A DNA stretch of 64,000 bases from Ramlibacter sp. Leaf400 (GTDB taxonomy: Bacteria > Pseudomonadota > Gammaproteobacteria > Burkholderiales > Burkholderiaceae_C): NCBI RefSeq assembly GCF_001424545.1, contig NZ_LMQL01000013.1:255907-319906 (forward strand), in the 5' to 3' direction. The position numbers were made by a program, and so were the translations under genes. The notes beneath the pieces are model-generated. The model was not told the DNA's origin. It searched no databases and saw only the letters and a list, made by a program, of their open reading frames with translations. Shown here piece by piece: positions 39,099 to 47,757 of this stretch. Position 1 is the first letter of the stretch. Every line of letters starts with the position of its first letter.

Positions 39099-39175
39099 GA
39101 ACCTCCGTTCTTCAGACCGGCGTGCTTGAGAGCGCAGGAGCTTCGCAGAAAACTTTTCTTTGGGCCCCTGACCTT
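39099..39175 (-). pseudogene. possible remnant of hicA toxin 3' end
   Basis: On the minus strand, just before the hicB RBS, one frame reads PKKSFLRSSC and then LKHAGLKN. This resembles the usual HicA ending (HPKKD...GTLRSILKHAGL) with a few bases lost in between. No start codon, dsRNA-binding core (GSHH) or complete frame is present. The region is too short to be sure. Confidence 0.3.
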
Positions 39176-39274
39176 CTGTCGATGGCAGCGCCGGCCGTAG
39201 TGATTCCTGCTGGTGTTTAATCGACCTCTCCGAGTGCCCTGCCCCCGGGGCCGTTCGCCCCCCGCACCCGCGTC

Positions 39275-39922
39275 GTGAAAGCCAAATCCCTCCAGGACCT
39301 CCAGCAGATCCAGCGCAAGCTGGCCGAGCAGCAGAAGCTCGCCGCGCAGCAGCAGGAGCAGCGCCGGCTGGCGCAGCTGAAGGCAGACGCGGATCGCAAC
39401 CTGTTCGCGCGCGCGGCCGGCCAGGTGCAGCCGCTGCGGCACGCGCCGCGCGTGCGGCTGGCGGGCGATCCGCCGCCGCCGATCGCGGTGCAGCAGCAGC
39501 TGGACGAACAGCGCGTGCTGCTCGAATCGATCAGCGACGAGTTCGACGCCACCACCCTGCTGGACGTGGACGATGCGCTCAGCTTCCGCCGCCCCGGCGT
39601 CGGCCTGGACGTGACGCGCAAGCTGCGCAAGGGCCACTGGAGCATCCAGCGCGAGATCGACCTGCACGGCCTGCGCCGGGAGGACGCCCGCGAGGCGCTG
39701 GCCGCCTTCCTGCGCGAAGCCCACCGGCAGGGCGTGCGCTGCGTGCGCGTGGTCCACGGCAAGGGCCTGGGCTCGCCCGGGCGCACACCGGTCCTCAAGG
39801 CCAAGGTGCAGGGCTGGCTGGTGCAGAAGCAGGAAGTGCTGGCCTTCGTGCAGGCGCGCGGCGACGAGGGCGGGGCCGGCGCGCTGGTGGTGCTGCTCAA
39901 GCCGCTGGGCCCGGGCAGCTGA
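39275..39922 (+). CDS. Smr-domain (MutS2 C-terminal-like) protein
   Basis: 215 residues from GTG 39275. The N-terminal ~50 residues are a Gln/Ala/Leu-rich coiled coil (LAEQQKLAAQQQEQRRLAQ). The C-terminal Smr domain (~125-205) carries the characteristic EIDLHGLRREDAREAL and the VVHGKGLGS nucleic-acid nicking motif. Family members (YdaL/SmrA type) can nick DNA or cleave RNA in collided ribosome rescue. The role here is not determined. Confidence 0.88.
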   Translation: MKAKSLQDLQQIQRKLAEQQKLAAQQQEQRRLAQLKADADRNLFARAAGQVQPLRHAPRVRLAGDPPPPIAVQQQLDEQRVLLESISDEFDATTLLDVDDALSFRRPGVGLDVTRKLRKGHWSIQREIDLHGLRREDAREALAAFLREAHRQGVRCVRVVHGKGLGSPGRTPVLKAKVQGWLVQKQEVLAFVQARGDEGGAGALVVLLKPLGPGS

Positions 39923-39980
39923 CGGCGGGCGGCTGAGCTGCCCCGCAAGCCCTCCGCACGCGCCCCGTGGCGGGCGCGCC

Positions 39981-40385
39981 TCAGGCGCCGACGTTGCGCA
40001 TCCAGTCCGCGGTCTGGAAGAACGAGTCGCGCAGCCGCACGCGCAGCTTCTCGTCGATGCCGACGTCGCCCATGGCCTGGTCCATGCAGGCCAGCCACTG
40101 GTCGCGCTCGCGGATACCGATGGAAAAGGGCATGTGCCGCATGCGCAGGCGCGGATGGCCGAAGCGGTCGGTGTAGTGCTGCGGGCCGCCGAGCCAGCCG
40201 CACAGGAACCAGAACAGCCGCTGGCGGGCGTTCTCCAGCGTGTTGCCGTGGGCCGCGCGCAGGGCGGCATACCCGGGCTCCAGGTCCATCAGGTCGTAGA
40301 ACCGGTCCACCAGGGCGCGAACTTTTTCCTCGCCGCCGATCCACTCGAAAGGCGTCTCGTGCGGGGGCTTGTCCTGAATCTGCAT
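39981..40385 (-). CDS. group II truncated hemoglobin
   Basis: 134 residues from ATG 40385 (MQIQDKPPHETPFEWIGGEEKVRALV). The two-on-two globin fold is shown by RFYDLMDLEPGYAALRAAHG, FWFLCGWLGGPQHYTDRFGHPRLRMRHMPFSIG and WLACMDQAMGDVG. The proximal His is in PRLRMRH and the group II Trp in RDQWL. Such globins handle O2/NO and redox stress. Convergent with the Smr gene. Confidence 0.92.
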   Translation of the reverse strand: MQIQDKPPHETPFEWIGGEEKVRALVDRFYDLMDLEPGYAALRAAHGNTLENARQRLFWFLCGWLGGPQHYTDRFGHPRLRMRHMPFSIGIRERDQWLACMDQAMGDVGIDEKLRVRLRDSFFQTADWMRNVGA

Positions 40386-40446
40386 AGGGTCGGGATTGTC
40401 GCAGCCGGGCCCTTGCAAGCCGGCGGCCGGACCCCAGCTACCCTGC

Positions 40447-40770
40447 ATGAACACCCCGCTGACCACCCACCGCAACCTGGTCACGCTGGTGCAGGTGCTC
40501 CGCAAGATGGAGCGCAGCAGCGTGCCGCTCGACGCGGACCAGTACCGGTCCCTGATCGCTCACGTCACCGCGGCCCTGCGGGAGCACCCGCGCGACGCGG
40601 CGCTCGAGGTGCTGCTGTCCGACACGCCCGAGCTGGCCCAGCTGTACGAGAACCTGAACTACGAGCATGCCGGCCTGTGCCGCTCGCCGCTCGAAGCAGC
40701 CGTGCGGGCCGAACAGGCGGCGCGCGCCGCCCTCGCCGCGGCCGCGCGCAAGGACACCGCCGGCAGCTAG
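40447..40770 (+). CDS. conserved small protein of unknown function
   Basis: 107 residues from ATG 40447 (MNTPLTTHRNLVTLVQVLRKMER). Mostly helical and acidic in the middle, with an Ala/Arg-rich end. No signal peptide, membrane helix or known motif. Divergent from the globin gene and convergent with the ABC exporter. Codon use is like its neighbours, which argues for a real gene. Confidence 0.6.
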   Translation: MNTPLTTHRNLVTLVQVLRKMERSSVPLDADQYRSLIAHVTAALREHPRDAALEVLLSDTPELAQLYENLNYEHAGLCRSPLEAAVRAEQAARAALAAAARKDTAGS

Positions 40771-40784
40771 AAAGGGAAGGGCGC

Positions 40785-42626
40785 CTACGCGCCCTCTTCC
40801 CCGCTCTGCTGCTGCAGCTGCCACATCTGCGCATAGCGGCCGGCGCGCGCCAGCAGCTGCTGGTGCGTGCCGCGCTCGATGATGTGGCCGGCGTCCATCA
40901 CCAGGATCTCGTGCGCGTCGATCACGGTGGACAGCCGGTGCGCGATCAGCAGCGTGGTCTTGTTCTGCGCCGCGCTCTTGAGCTCGGCCTGGATGGCACG
41001 CTCGTTGGCGGAGTCGAGCGCCGAGGTGGCCTCGTCGAAGATCAGCACCGGCGGATCCTTCAGCAACGTGCGCGCGATCGCCACGCGCTGCTTCTCGCCG
41101 CCGGACAGCTTGAGCCCGCGCTCGCCCACCATGGTCTGGTAGCCGCGCGGCGTGCTCTCGATGAAGCCGTGGATGCGCGCGGCCCGGGCGGCCTCCTCCA
41201 CGTCGGCCCGGCTGGCGCCCGGCCGGCCGTAGGCGATGTTGTATTCCACCGTGTCGTTGAACAGCACCGTGTCCTGCGGCACGATGCCGATGGCGCGGCG
41301 CACGCTGGCCTGGGTGACCTCGCGGATGTCCTGGCCCGCGATGCGGATGCGGCCCTGCTGCACGTCGTAGAAGCGGTACAGCAGCCGCGCCAGCGTGGAC
41401 TTGCCCGAGCCCGAAGGCCCCACCACCGCCACCGTCTTGCCGGCCGGGATCTCGAAGCTCACGTCGTGCAGGATCACGCGCGCCGGCTCGTAGCCGAAGG
41501 TGACGTTCTCGAAGCGCACCGTCGCCTCGCCCGGGCCCATCGACAGCGCCAGCGCGCCGGGCTTGTCGGCCACCTCGCGCTCGCGCTCCATCAGCGTGAA
41601 CATCTTGTCCAGGTCCGTCAGGCTCTGCTTGATCTCGCGGTACAGCACGCCCAGGAAGTTCAGCGGGATGTACAGCTGGATCATGAAGGCGTTGATCATC
41701 ACCAGGTCGCCCAGCGTCATGCGGCCTTCCACCACGCCCTGCGTGGCGCGCCACAGCATGGCCACCAGGCCGATGGCGATGACCAGCTGCTGCCCCGTGT
41801 TGAGCATGGACAGCGTGGTCTGCGACTTCAGGCGCGCCCGGCGCAGGCGCTCCAGGCTGTCGTCGTAGCGGCGGGCCTCGAAGCCCTCGTTGTTGAAGTA
41901 CTTGACCGTCTCGTAGTTGAGCAGCGAGTCGATCGCCTTGGTGTGCGCGGCCGAATCGAACTCGTTGGCCTCGCGCCGGAACTTGGTGCGCCACTCGGTC
42001 ACGCTGACGGTGAAGACGATGTAGACCGCCAGCGCGGCCAGCGTGATCCAGGCGAACCACGCGTCGAAGCGCACGGCCAGGATGCCCAGCACCAGCGCCA
42101 CCTCGATGAGGGTGGGCACGATGCTGTAGAGCGAATAGGAGATCAGCGACTCGATGCCGCGCACGCCGCGCTCGATGTCGCGCGTCATGCCGCCGGTCTG
42201 GCGTTCCAGGTGGAAGCGCAACGACAGCGAATGCAGGTGCTCGAAGGTCTGCAGGGCGATGCTGCGCGCCGCGCCCTGCGTGGCCTTGGCAAAGACCAGT
42301 TCGCGCAGCTCGGTGAAGAGCGAGGTCGACAGCCGCAGCAGGCCATAGGCGCCCAGCAGCCCGATGGGCACGACCAGCACCGCGGACGGATCGCCCGGCC
42401 TGAAGCTCATGGCGTCCACCAGGTGCTTGAGCAGCACCGGCACGCCCACGTTGGCCATCTTGGCCCCCACCATGAAGGCCAGCGCGGCGACCACGCGCCA
42501 CTTGTAGTCCCACAGGTAGGGCAGCAGGCGCTTGAGGGTGGCCCAGTCGGCGCCCTTCTGCGGGGCGGCCGACGGCGCGGCGGAGGGGACGTAGGAAGAG
42601 GAGGCGGCTTCGCCGGAGCGGCGCAT
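40785..42626 (-). CDS. Atm1/HMT1-type ABC transporter, fused permease-ATPase
   Basis: 613 residues from ATG 42626. Six membrane helices (~40-320) precede one ATPase domain: Walker [10 protein letters not shown], signature LKLSGGEKQR, Walker B LIFDEATSALDS, H-loop IAHRLSTV. The wording FHLERQTGGMTRDIERGVRGIESL and FNDTVEYNIAYGRPGA is that of the mitochondrial Atm1/bacterial heavy-metal-glutathione exporters (Fe-S precursor or metal-thiol export). Homodimeric. Convergent with the 107-residue gene. Confidence 0.9.
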   Translation of the reverse strand: MRRSGEAASSSYVPSAAPSAAPQKGADWATLKRLLPYLWDYKWRVVAALAFMVGAKMANVGVPVLLKHLVDAMSFRPGDPSAVLVVPIGLLGAYGLLRLSTSLFTELRELVFAKATQGAARSIALQTFEHLHSLSLRFHLERQTGGMTRDIERGVRGIESLISYSLYSIVPTLIEVALVLGILAVRFDAWFAWITLAALAVYIVFTVSVTEWRTKFRREANEFDSAAHTKAIDSLLNYETVKYFNNEGFEARRYDDSLERLRRARLKSQTTLSMLNTGQQLVIAIGLVAMLWRATQGVVEGRMTLGDLVMINAFMIQLYIPLNFLGVLYREIKQSLTDLDKMFTLMEREREVADKPGALALSMGPGEATVRFENVTFGYEPARVILHDVSFEIPAGKTVAVVGPSGSGKSTLARLLYRFYDVQQGRIRIAGQDIREVTQASVRRAIGIVPQDTVLFNDTVEYNIAYGRPGASRADVEEAARAARIHGFIESTPRGYQTMVGERGLKLSGGEKQRVAIARTLLKDPPVLIFDEATSALDSANERAIQAELKSAAQNKTTLLIAHRLSTVIDAHEILVMDAGHIIERGTHQQLLARAGRYAQMWQLQQQSGEEGA

Positions 42627-42666
42627 CGGGGACAATCCAGACGGTTTGCGAGGAGAGATTGTGCCC

Positions 42667-43098
42667 ATGTCCCCGAATCCCGGCGCCGCCCAGGTGCCTT
42701 CCCTTGGCCGCGCCACGCCCCCCAGCGACAAGGAGCTGGTCCTCAAGGTCATCCCGATGCCGGCCGACACCAACGGCAACGGCGACATCTTCGGCGGCTG
42801 GGTCATGGCCCAGGTCGACCTGGCCGGCGCCGTCATCCCGGCCCGCCACGTGCAGGGCCGCATGGCCACGGTGGCGGTCAACGAGTTCATCTTCAAGCAG
42901 CCCGTGCGCGTGGGCGACATCCTGTCCTTCTATGCGAACGTGACGCGCATCGGCCGCACCTCGATCTCGGTGCAGGTCGAGGTCTACGCCGAGCGCTTCG
43001 GCGCCCAGGGCCAGTTCGTCAAGGTCACCGAGGCCTCGCTCACCTACGTGGCCATCGACGACACCGGCAAGCCGCGGCCCATCCCCCGGCAGGGTTGA
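42667..43098 (+). CDS. acyl-CoA thioesterase, YciA-type hotdog
   Basis: 143 residues from ATG 42667; a GTG two codons earlier is better spaced from the AGGAGA RBS and is equally possible. Single hotdog domain with the YciA/BFIT motif NGNGDIFGGWVMAQVDLAGA (catalytic Asp) and ATVAVNEFIFKQPVRVGD. Hydrolyses acyl-CoAs. Divergent from the ABC exporter, with starts ~40 bases apart. Confidence 0.88.
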   Translation: MSPNPGAAQVPSLGRATPPSDKELVLKVIPMPADTNGNGDIFGGWVMAQVDLAGAVIPARHVQGRMATVAVNEFIFKQPVRVGDILSFYANVTRIGRTSISVQVEVYAERFGAQGQFVKVTEASLTYVAIDDTGKPRPIPRQG

Positions 43099-43167
43099 CG
43101 GCCGCAGACACGGGGTCGGGCGGCCCGCCGACAACGCCGCGGCACATCGGGTGCTAATCTCAGCCGC

Positions 43168-44268
43168 ATGATCGACCCGCAGCAGCCGCCCGACCCGCTC
43201 CGCTCCCCGGCGCTGGAGCACAAGACGCTGCTGTGGCTGGTGGTCGGGTTCTCCGCCGCCTTCCTGATGGTGCTGTGGCCGCTCACCGGCGCGGTGCTGT
43301 GGGCGCTGTTCCTGGCCATCGTGTTCTGGCCCATGCACCAGCGCGTGCGGCGCCGCGCGAGCCGGCGGCCGTCGGTCGCGGCCTTCCTCACCCTGTTGAC
43401 CATTGTGGTGATCGTCATCCTGCCGCTGTCGCTGGTGAGCGCTTCGGTGGTGGAGCAGGCCTCGGTGGTCTACCAGAAGATCAAGAGCGGCGAGATGCAG
43501 CCGGGCCAGTCGCTGCAGCGGGTGATGGACGCGCTGCCGGTCTGGGCCCAGGGCATCCTGCAGCGCTTCGGCCTGTCGGACATCCCGGCGCTGCTGCAGC
43601 GCGCGGGCGAGATCATCCAGCGCAGCGGCCAGGCCATCACCAGCGGACTGGTGGGGCTGGGCCAGGTCACGCTCGATTTCGTCGTGTCCTTCTTCATCAT
43701 GCTGTACGTGCTGTTCTTCCTGCTGCGCGACGGCACCACGCTCACCGCCCGCATCGAGCGCGCCGTGCCGCTGCGCCCGGAGCAGACGCGCAAGATGCTG
43801 TCGCAGTTCGTCGCCGTGGTGCGGGCCACGGTCAAGGGCAACGTGGTGGTGGCGCTGATCCAGGGCGCGCTGGGCGCGGTCGCCTTCTGGTACCTGGCCA
43901 TCCCCGGCCCGATGCTGTGGGGCGCGCTGATGGCGCTTCTGTCGCTGCTGCCGGCCGTGGGCGCGGCGCTGGTCTGGGGGCCGGTGGCCCTGTACCTGCT
44001 GTTCACCGGCGAGGTGCTGTCCGGGGTGGGCCTGACGGTCTGGGGCGTGCTGGTGATCGGGCTGGTCGACAACGTGCTGCGGCCCATCCTGGTGGGCCGC
44101 GACACGCGCATGCCCGACTACCTGATCCTGGTGGCCACGGTGGGCGGCATCAGCCTGTTCGGCCTGAACGGCTTTGTCATCGGGCCGGTGATCGCGGCCA
44201 TGTTCCTGGTCAGCTGGAACCTGCTGACCGAGGTGCGCAACGAAGAACCGGACTCATCCGGCGGCTGA
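43168..44268 (+). CDS. AI-2E family (PerM/TqsA) transporter
   Basis: 366 residues. Seven to eight membrane helices with the family pattern: an N-terminal helix pair, a cytoplasmic amphipathic stretch (QKIKSGEMQPGQSLQRVMDALPVWAQ), then VSFFIMLYVLFFLLRDG and a C-terminal DNVLRPILVGRDTRMPDYLI...GISLFGLNGFVIGP. Members export small molecules or exchange ions; autoinducer transport is not implied. Its end overlaps the aroD end tail to tail by 15 bases. Confidence 0.88.
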   Translation: MIDPQQPPDPLRSPALEHKTLLWLVVGFSAAFLMVLWPLTGAVLWALFLAIVFWPMHQRVRRRASRRPSVAAFLTLLTIVVIVILPLSLVSASVVEQASVVYQKIKSGEMQPGQSLQRVMDALPVWAQGILQRFGLSDIPALLQRAGEIIQRSGQAITSGLVGLGQVTLDFVVSFFIMLYVLFFLLRDGTTLTARIERAVPLRPEQTRKMLSQFVAVVRATVKGNVVVALIQGALGAVAFWYLAIPGPMLWGALMALLSLLPAVGAALVWGPVALYLLFTGEVLSGVGLTVWGVLVIGLVDNVLRPILVGRDTRMPDYLILVATVGGISLFGLNGFVIGPVIAAMFLVSWNLLTEVRNEEPDSSGG

Positions 44269-45024
44269 CCCGCGCCGCAGCACCGCCAGCGCCTGCCGCA
44301 GGTCGTCGACCGGCATCTGTCCCGGCGCCGAGGCCGCCTGGCCCACCGCGAAGGTCAGCGCCGAGCCGAACTCGCCGCCGCACAGGCGCGTGACGGCGCC
44401 GAGCGCCCCCATGGACATCCCCGCCACCGGGATCGCCAGCTCCTCGGACGCCTGCAGCGTGGCCTGCAGCAGCGCGAGCACGTCGGCGCGCGTCTTCGGC
44501 ATGACGGCCAGCTTGCCGACGTCGCCGCCCAGCGCCTGGGCCTGGCGGAACCGCTCCAGGAGCTGCGGCAACGCGGGCGTGCCGCCGAAGTCGTGGAACG
44601 AGAGCAGCAGCGTCACGCCGGCCGCCCGGGCCGCGTCGCGCAACGCCTCGACGTGGTCGCGTTGCGCGGCCATCTCCCAGTCGACGATGTCGGCGGCCTG
44701 CGCTTCGCACACCGCCTTGTAGAGGTCCACCACCTGCGGCTCGGTCAGTGCGATCGGCTGCCCGCCCTCCCGCGACGACCGGCGCGTGAAGAGCAGCGGC
44801 ACGCCCGTGGTTCGACGGATTTCGGCGGCCAGGGCGACCACGTCCTGCGTGCGGGCCAGGCCCTCGAAGAAGTCCACGCGCCACTCGATGAGGTCGGGCG
44901 ACAGGCTCGCGGCCGCTGCGGCCTCGGCCCGAAGCGCGTCGGCGGTGCGCGCCACCAGCGGGATGCACAGGGCCGGCAGGCGGCCTTCGGCCAGCGGCTG
45001 GCCCTTGACGGTGATCGGCTTCAT
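44254..45024 (-). CDS. aroD: type I 3-dehydroquinate dehydratase
   Basis: 256 residues from ATG 45024 (MKPITVKGQPLAEG). Schiff-base enzyme of the shikimate or quinate pathway: His144 (LSFHDF) and Lys171 (GKLAVMPK) are the catalytic pair, with DLIEWRVDFF binding the substrate. Most relatives use a type II AroQ for biosynthesis, so this type I enzyme may serve quinate catabolism or be a second copy; the window cannot tell. Five bases after the thioesterase stop. Confidence 0.9.
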   Translation of the reverse strand: MKPITVKGQPLAEGRLPALCIPLVARTADALRAEAAAAASLSPDLIEWRVDFFEGLARTQDVVALAAEIRRTTGVPLLFTRRSSREGGQPIALTEPQVVDLYKAVCEAQAADIVDWEMAAQRDHVEALRDAARAAGVTLLLSFHDFGGTPALPQLLERFRQAQALGGDVGKLAVMPKTRADVLALLQATLQASEELAIPVAGMSMGALGAVTRLCGGEFGSALTFAVGQAASAPGQMPVDDLRQALAVLRRGSAAG

Positions 45025-45029
45025 GGGGA

Positions 45030-45515
45030 TCAGGAGACGATGTAGGCGGCGGCGCCGGTGCACAGCAGCTTGCCATCGGCGCCGAGAAATTCCATCCGGG
45101 TCGACGCCACCCGCGAGCCCAGCCGGAGCACCTCGGCGCGCAGCTCGAAATGCTCGCCCACCGCAGGGCGCAGGTAGTCGATGCGCAGGTCGATCGTGCC
45201 CAGCTTGGAGAAGCGGTGCAGGCGCGCCAGCGGCGGCTCGTCCATGTGGCGCGCGCCGATGGCCGCCATGCAGGCCAGGCCGCCCATCGCATCCAGGCCG
45301 GCCGCCATGGCGCCGCCGTGCATGCGCTCGTGCAGGAAGTGGCCGACCAGGTCCTTCTTCATCGTGATGCGCCCTTCCACCCGCTCGGGGTGGAGCTGCG
45401 TGATCGTCAGGCCCAGCACGCGGTTGAAGGTGATCCGGTCCTCGAAGATGGCCTTGAGTCCGTCCACGAACTCGGGCTCGAACGCCACCGGCTCGGGCGT
45501 GGGGTTGCGTGTCAT
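45030..45515 (-). CDS. PaaI/hotdog-fold thioesterase
   Basis: 161 residues from ATG 45515 (MTRNPTPEPVAFEPEFVDG). Hotdog fold with the helix HERMHGGAMAAGLDAMGGLA (PaaI-type catalytic region) and the sheet IDLRIDYLRPAVGEHFELRAEV. Likely acyl-CoA thioesterase, substrate unknown. Upstream of aroD with a 5-base gap, so the two are probably co-transcribed. Confidence 0.85.
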   Translation of the reverse strand: MTRNPTPEPVAFEPEFVDGLKAIFEDRITFNRVLGLTITQLHPERVEGRITMKKDLVGHFLHERMHGGAMAAGLDAMGGLACMAAIGARHMDEPPLARLHRFSKLGTIDLRIDYLRPAVGEHFELRAEVLRLGSRVASTRMEFLGADGKLLCTGAAAYIVS

Positions 45516-45626
45516 CGCCCGATTGTCCCGCATGGACTCGACCGTGGAAGCCGTCCGACGCGGCCGGCGGCGCGGCCGGGCCATACTGCCGCAGCGGCCC
45601 GGCGGCGCCGGTGGAAAGGACGACCC

Positions 45627-45893
45627 GTGAAGAAGACCTACAGCCAGATGCTGGACGAGATCGAGATGCTCAAGAAACAGGCCGAGGAGGTGCGCCGCAA
45701 GGAGATCGAGGTCGTCATCGCGAGGATCAAGGACGCCATTGCGTTCTACGGGTTGACCGAGGAGGACCTGGGGTTCAGCAAGAAGGTCGACAAGGCCGCG
45801 AGCCCGGCACCTCCGGCGCCGGCGCCCGCCAAGAAGAAGAAGCGCAAGTCGCGCTATACGGAGAGGCCGTTGGCAGGACCCGTGAAGCGCTGA
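45627..45893 (+). CDS. short H-NS-like protein lacking the C-terminal DNA-binding motif
   Basis: 88 residues from GTG 45627, preceded by AAAGGA. Residues 1-50 match the oligomerisation domain of betaproteobacterial H-NS (KTYSQMLDEIEMLKKQAEEVRRKEI, then IAFYGLTEEDLGF). The usual end, with the AT-minor-groove loop (WSGRGR-type) is replaced by a Pro/Ala linker and a basic tail (KKKKRKSRY). It may act as an H-NST-like modulator that joins and poisons H-NS filaments, or bind DNA weakly through the tail. A palindromic repeat starts 16 bases after the stop. Confidence 0.72.
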   Translation: MKKTYSQMLDEIEMLKKQAEEVRRKEIEVVIARIKDAIAFYGLTEEDLGFSKKVDKAASPAPPAPAPAKKKKRKSRYTERPLAGPVKR

Positions 45894-45909
45894 GCTGGAG
45901 TTAACGGGC

Positions 45910-45997
45910 CGTCATTCCCGCGAAGGCGGGAATCCAGGGCTCCCGCCCTCGTCTGCGGACGGGGAAGCACTGGATCCCCGCCTCCGCGGGGATGACG
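45910..45997. repeat. paired dRS3-like inverted repeat, copy 3
   Basis: CCGTCATTCCCGCGAAGGCG opens the element, and CGCCTCCGCGGGGATGACGG closes it, separated by ~45 bases. Left arm ATTCCCGCGAAGGCGGGAAT keeps the full ATTCCC-N8-GGGAAT form. It fills the gap between the H-NS-like gene and the convergent ECF sigma gene. Confidence 0.8.
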
Positions 45998-46028
45998 GTG
46001 GGGGCGGGGACGACGGCGGGCGCGCGGA

Positions 46029-47303
46029 TCACGGCTGTCGAGCCCCCGCCGCCCGCGCCATCAGCAAGGCCTTCTCCCGCGCATTCCCCGCCAGCTCCGC
46101 CGCGCGAAGGAACGCCTCCCGCGCCTCGCCCGTGCGCCCCAGCTTCTCCAGCAAATCGCCCTGCACGCTCGGCAGCCAGTGGTACTGGCGCAGCGACTTG
46201 TCCTGCAGCAGCAGCTCGACGATGGCCAGTCCCTTGGCCGGGCCTTCGGCCATGCCCACCGCCACCGCGCGGTTGAGTTCCACCACCGGCGAAGGCGCCA
46301 CCTGCGCCAGCTCGCCGTAGAGCGACGCGATGCGCTGCCAATCCGTGGCCGCCGCCGTCGGCGCCCGTGCGTGGCAGGCCGCGATGGCCGCCTGCAGCGT
46401 GTACGGCCCCCGTTGGGGCGACAGCGCTTCCGCCCGCGCCAGCGCGGCCAGCCCGCGGCGGATCAGCAGGCGGTCCCAGCGGCCGCGGTCCTGGTCGGCC
46501 AGCAGGATGGGCCGGCCCTGCGCGTCCGTGCGCGACTTCATGCGCGAGGCCTGCAGCTCCATCAGCGCGGCCAGGCCCTGCGCCTCGGGCTCGGCCGGCG
46601 CCAGCCCGGCCAGCATCCGGCCCAGGCGCAGCGCCTCGTCGGCCAGCGCCGGACGCATCCAGTCGTCGCCGGCGGTGGCGGTGTAGCCCTCGTTGAACAC
46701 CAGGTAGACCACCTCCAGCACCGAGGCCAGCCGCTGCTGCAGCTCGGTGCCGCGCGGCGCCTCGAAGGGCACCTGCGCGTCGCGCAGCTTCTGCTTGGCA
46801 CGCACGATGCGCTGGGCCACGGTGGGCTCGGGCACCAGGAAGGCGCGCGCGATCTCGTGCGTGGTCAGCCCGCCCAGCAGCTTGAGCGTGAGCGCCACCC
46901 GCGCCTCGGTGGGCAGCACCGGGTGGCAGGCGGTGAACATCAGGCGCAGCAGGTCGTCGCCGATCTCGTCCTGGCGCGCCTCGTCCAGCGCGTCGGTGAA
47001 GTCCGGCACGATCAGCGCCTCCTGCGCCTCGAGGTCGCGGCCCAGCTCCTCGTGCTTGCGCTGCTGCATCTGCTGGTGGCGCAGGTGGTCCAGTGCGCGG
47101 TTCCTGGCCGCGGCCATGAGCCAGGCGCCGGGCTTGTCGGGCAGGCCGTCGCACGGCCAGCGCTCCAGCGCGGAGACCAGCGCCTCCTGCGCCAGCTCCT
47201 CGGCCACGGCGACGTCGCGCACCATGCGAGCGACCACGGCCACCACCTTGGCCGAGTCGATTCGCCAGACGGCGGCGATCGCCTGGTGGACCTGGGAATG
47301 CAT
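46029..47303 (-). CDS. ECF sigma factor with C-terminal TPR-like extension (ECF42 type)
   Basis: 424 residues from ATG 47303 (MHSQVHQAIAAVWRIDSAKVV). Sigma region 2 (AEELAQEALVSALERWP...NRALDHLRHQ) and region 4 (LKLLGGLTTHEIARAFLVPEPTVAQRIVRAKQKLR) occupy residues 1-190. A ~230-residue helical, TPR-like C-terminal extension follows (VLEVVYLVFNEGYTATAGDDW...LYGELAQVAPSPVVELNRAVAVG). This architecture, plus DGPF/YciI genes next door, defines ECF42. No anti-sigma factor is encoded nearby; the extension is thought to take that control role. Last gene of the minus-strand cassette. Confidence 0.9.
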   Translation of the reverse strand: MHSQVHQAIAAVWRIDSAKVVAVVARMVRDVAVAEELAQEALVSALERWPCDGLPDKPGAWLMAAARNRALDHLRHQQMQQRKHEELGRDLEAQEALIVPDFTDALDEARQDEIGDDLLRLMFTACHPVLPTEARVALTLKLLGGLTTHEIARAFLVPEPTVAQRIVRAKQKLRDAQVPFEAPRGTELQQRLASVLEVVYLVFNEGYTATAGDDWMRPALADEALRLGRMLAGLAPAEPEAQGLAALMELQASRMKSRTDAQGRPILLADQDRGRWDRLLIRRGLAALARAEALSPQRGPYTLQAAIAACHARAPTAAATDWQRIASLYGELAQVAPSPVVELNRAVAVGMAEGPAKGLAIVELLLQDKSLRQYHWLPSVQGDLLEKLGRTGEAREAFLRAAELAGNAREKALLMARAAGARQP

Positions 47304-47322
47304 GGCGTGCGGTGCCGCGCGC

Positions 47323-47736
47323 TCAGCCCTGCTGCGCCGGAGTGGCCGAGGGGTCCATCCACACCAGCTCCCACACGTGGCCGTCCGGGTCCTCGAAGCC
47401 GTGGCCGTACATGAAGCCGTGGTCCTGTGGCGCATTGGGCGCGGCGCCGCCGGCGGCCAGGGCCTTCTTCACCAGCTCGTCCACCTCGGCCCGGCTCTCG
47501 CACGACAGGCACACCAGCACCTCGGTGCTCTTGCGCGCGTCGGCGATCGGCTTCTTGGTGAACGTCTGGAAGAACGGCTCCACCAGCAGCATGGCGAAGA
47601 TGCCCTCGCTGATCACCATGCAGGCGCCCTGCTCGTTGGTGAACTGCGGGTTGAACGAAAAGCCGAGCGCGCCGAAGAACGCCTTGGAGCGCTCCATGTC
47701 GCGGATGGGCAGGTTGACGAAGATCTTGCGGGCCAT
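47323..47736 (-). CDS. VOC-family (glyoxalase/bleomycin-resistance fold) protein
   Basis: 137 residues. VOC fold with two beta-alpha-beta-beta-beta modules: MARKIFVNLPIRDMERSKAFFGALGF and a closing DHGFMYGHGFEDPDGHVWELVWMD. The final metal Glu and the PDGHVWEL motif are present. Substrate unknown. Directly upstream of the ECF42 sigma gene (19 bases), part of the cassette. Confidence 0.87.
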   Translation of the reverse strand: MARKIFVNLPIRDMERSKAFFGALGFSFNPQFTNEQGACMVISEGIFAMLLVEPFFQTFTKKPIADARKSTEVLVCLSCESRAEVDELVKKALAAGGAAPNAPQDHGFMYGHGFEDPDGHVWELVWMDPSATPAQQG

Positions 47737-47757
47737 TTTTCTTTTCTCCTGTTCGCT

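Noticed and set aside
38884..39175. Intact HicAB toxin-antitoxin pair
   Set aside because: No complete hicA frame with its GSHH core is found on either side of hicB.
39955..39980. Hairpin between the Smr and globin genes as terminator
   Set aside because: A GC stem (GCGCCC/GGGCGC) is present but there is no T-run on either strand.
40774..40802. Hairpin between the 107-residue gene and the ABC exporter as terminator
   Set aside because: GGGCGC/GCGCCC stem overlaps the exporter's stop region and lacks a T-run; left unannotated.
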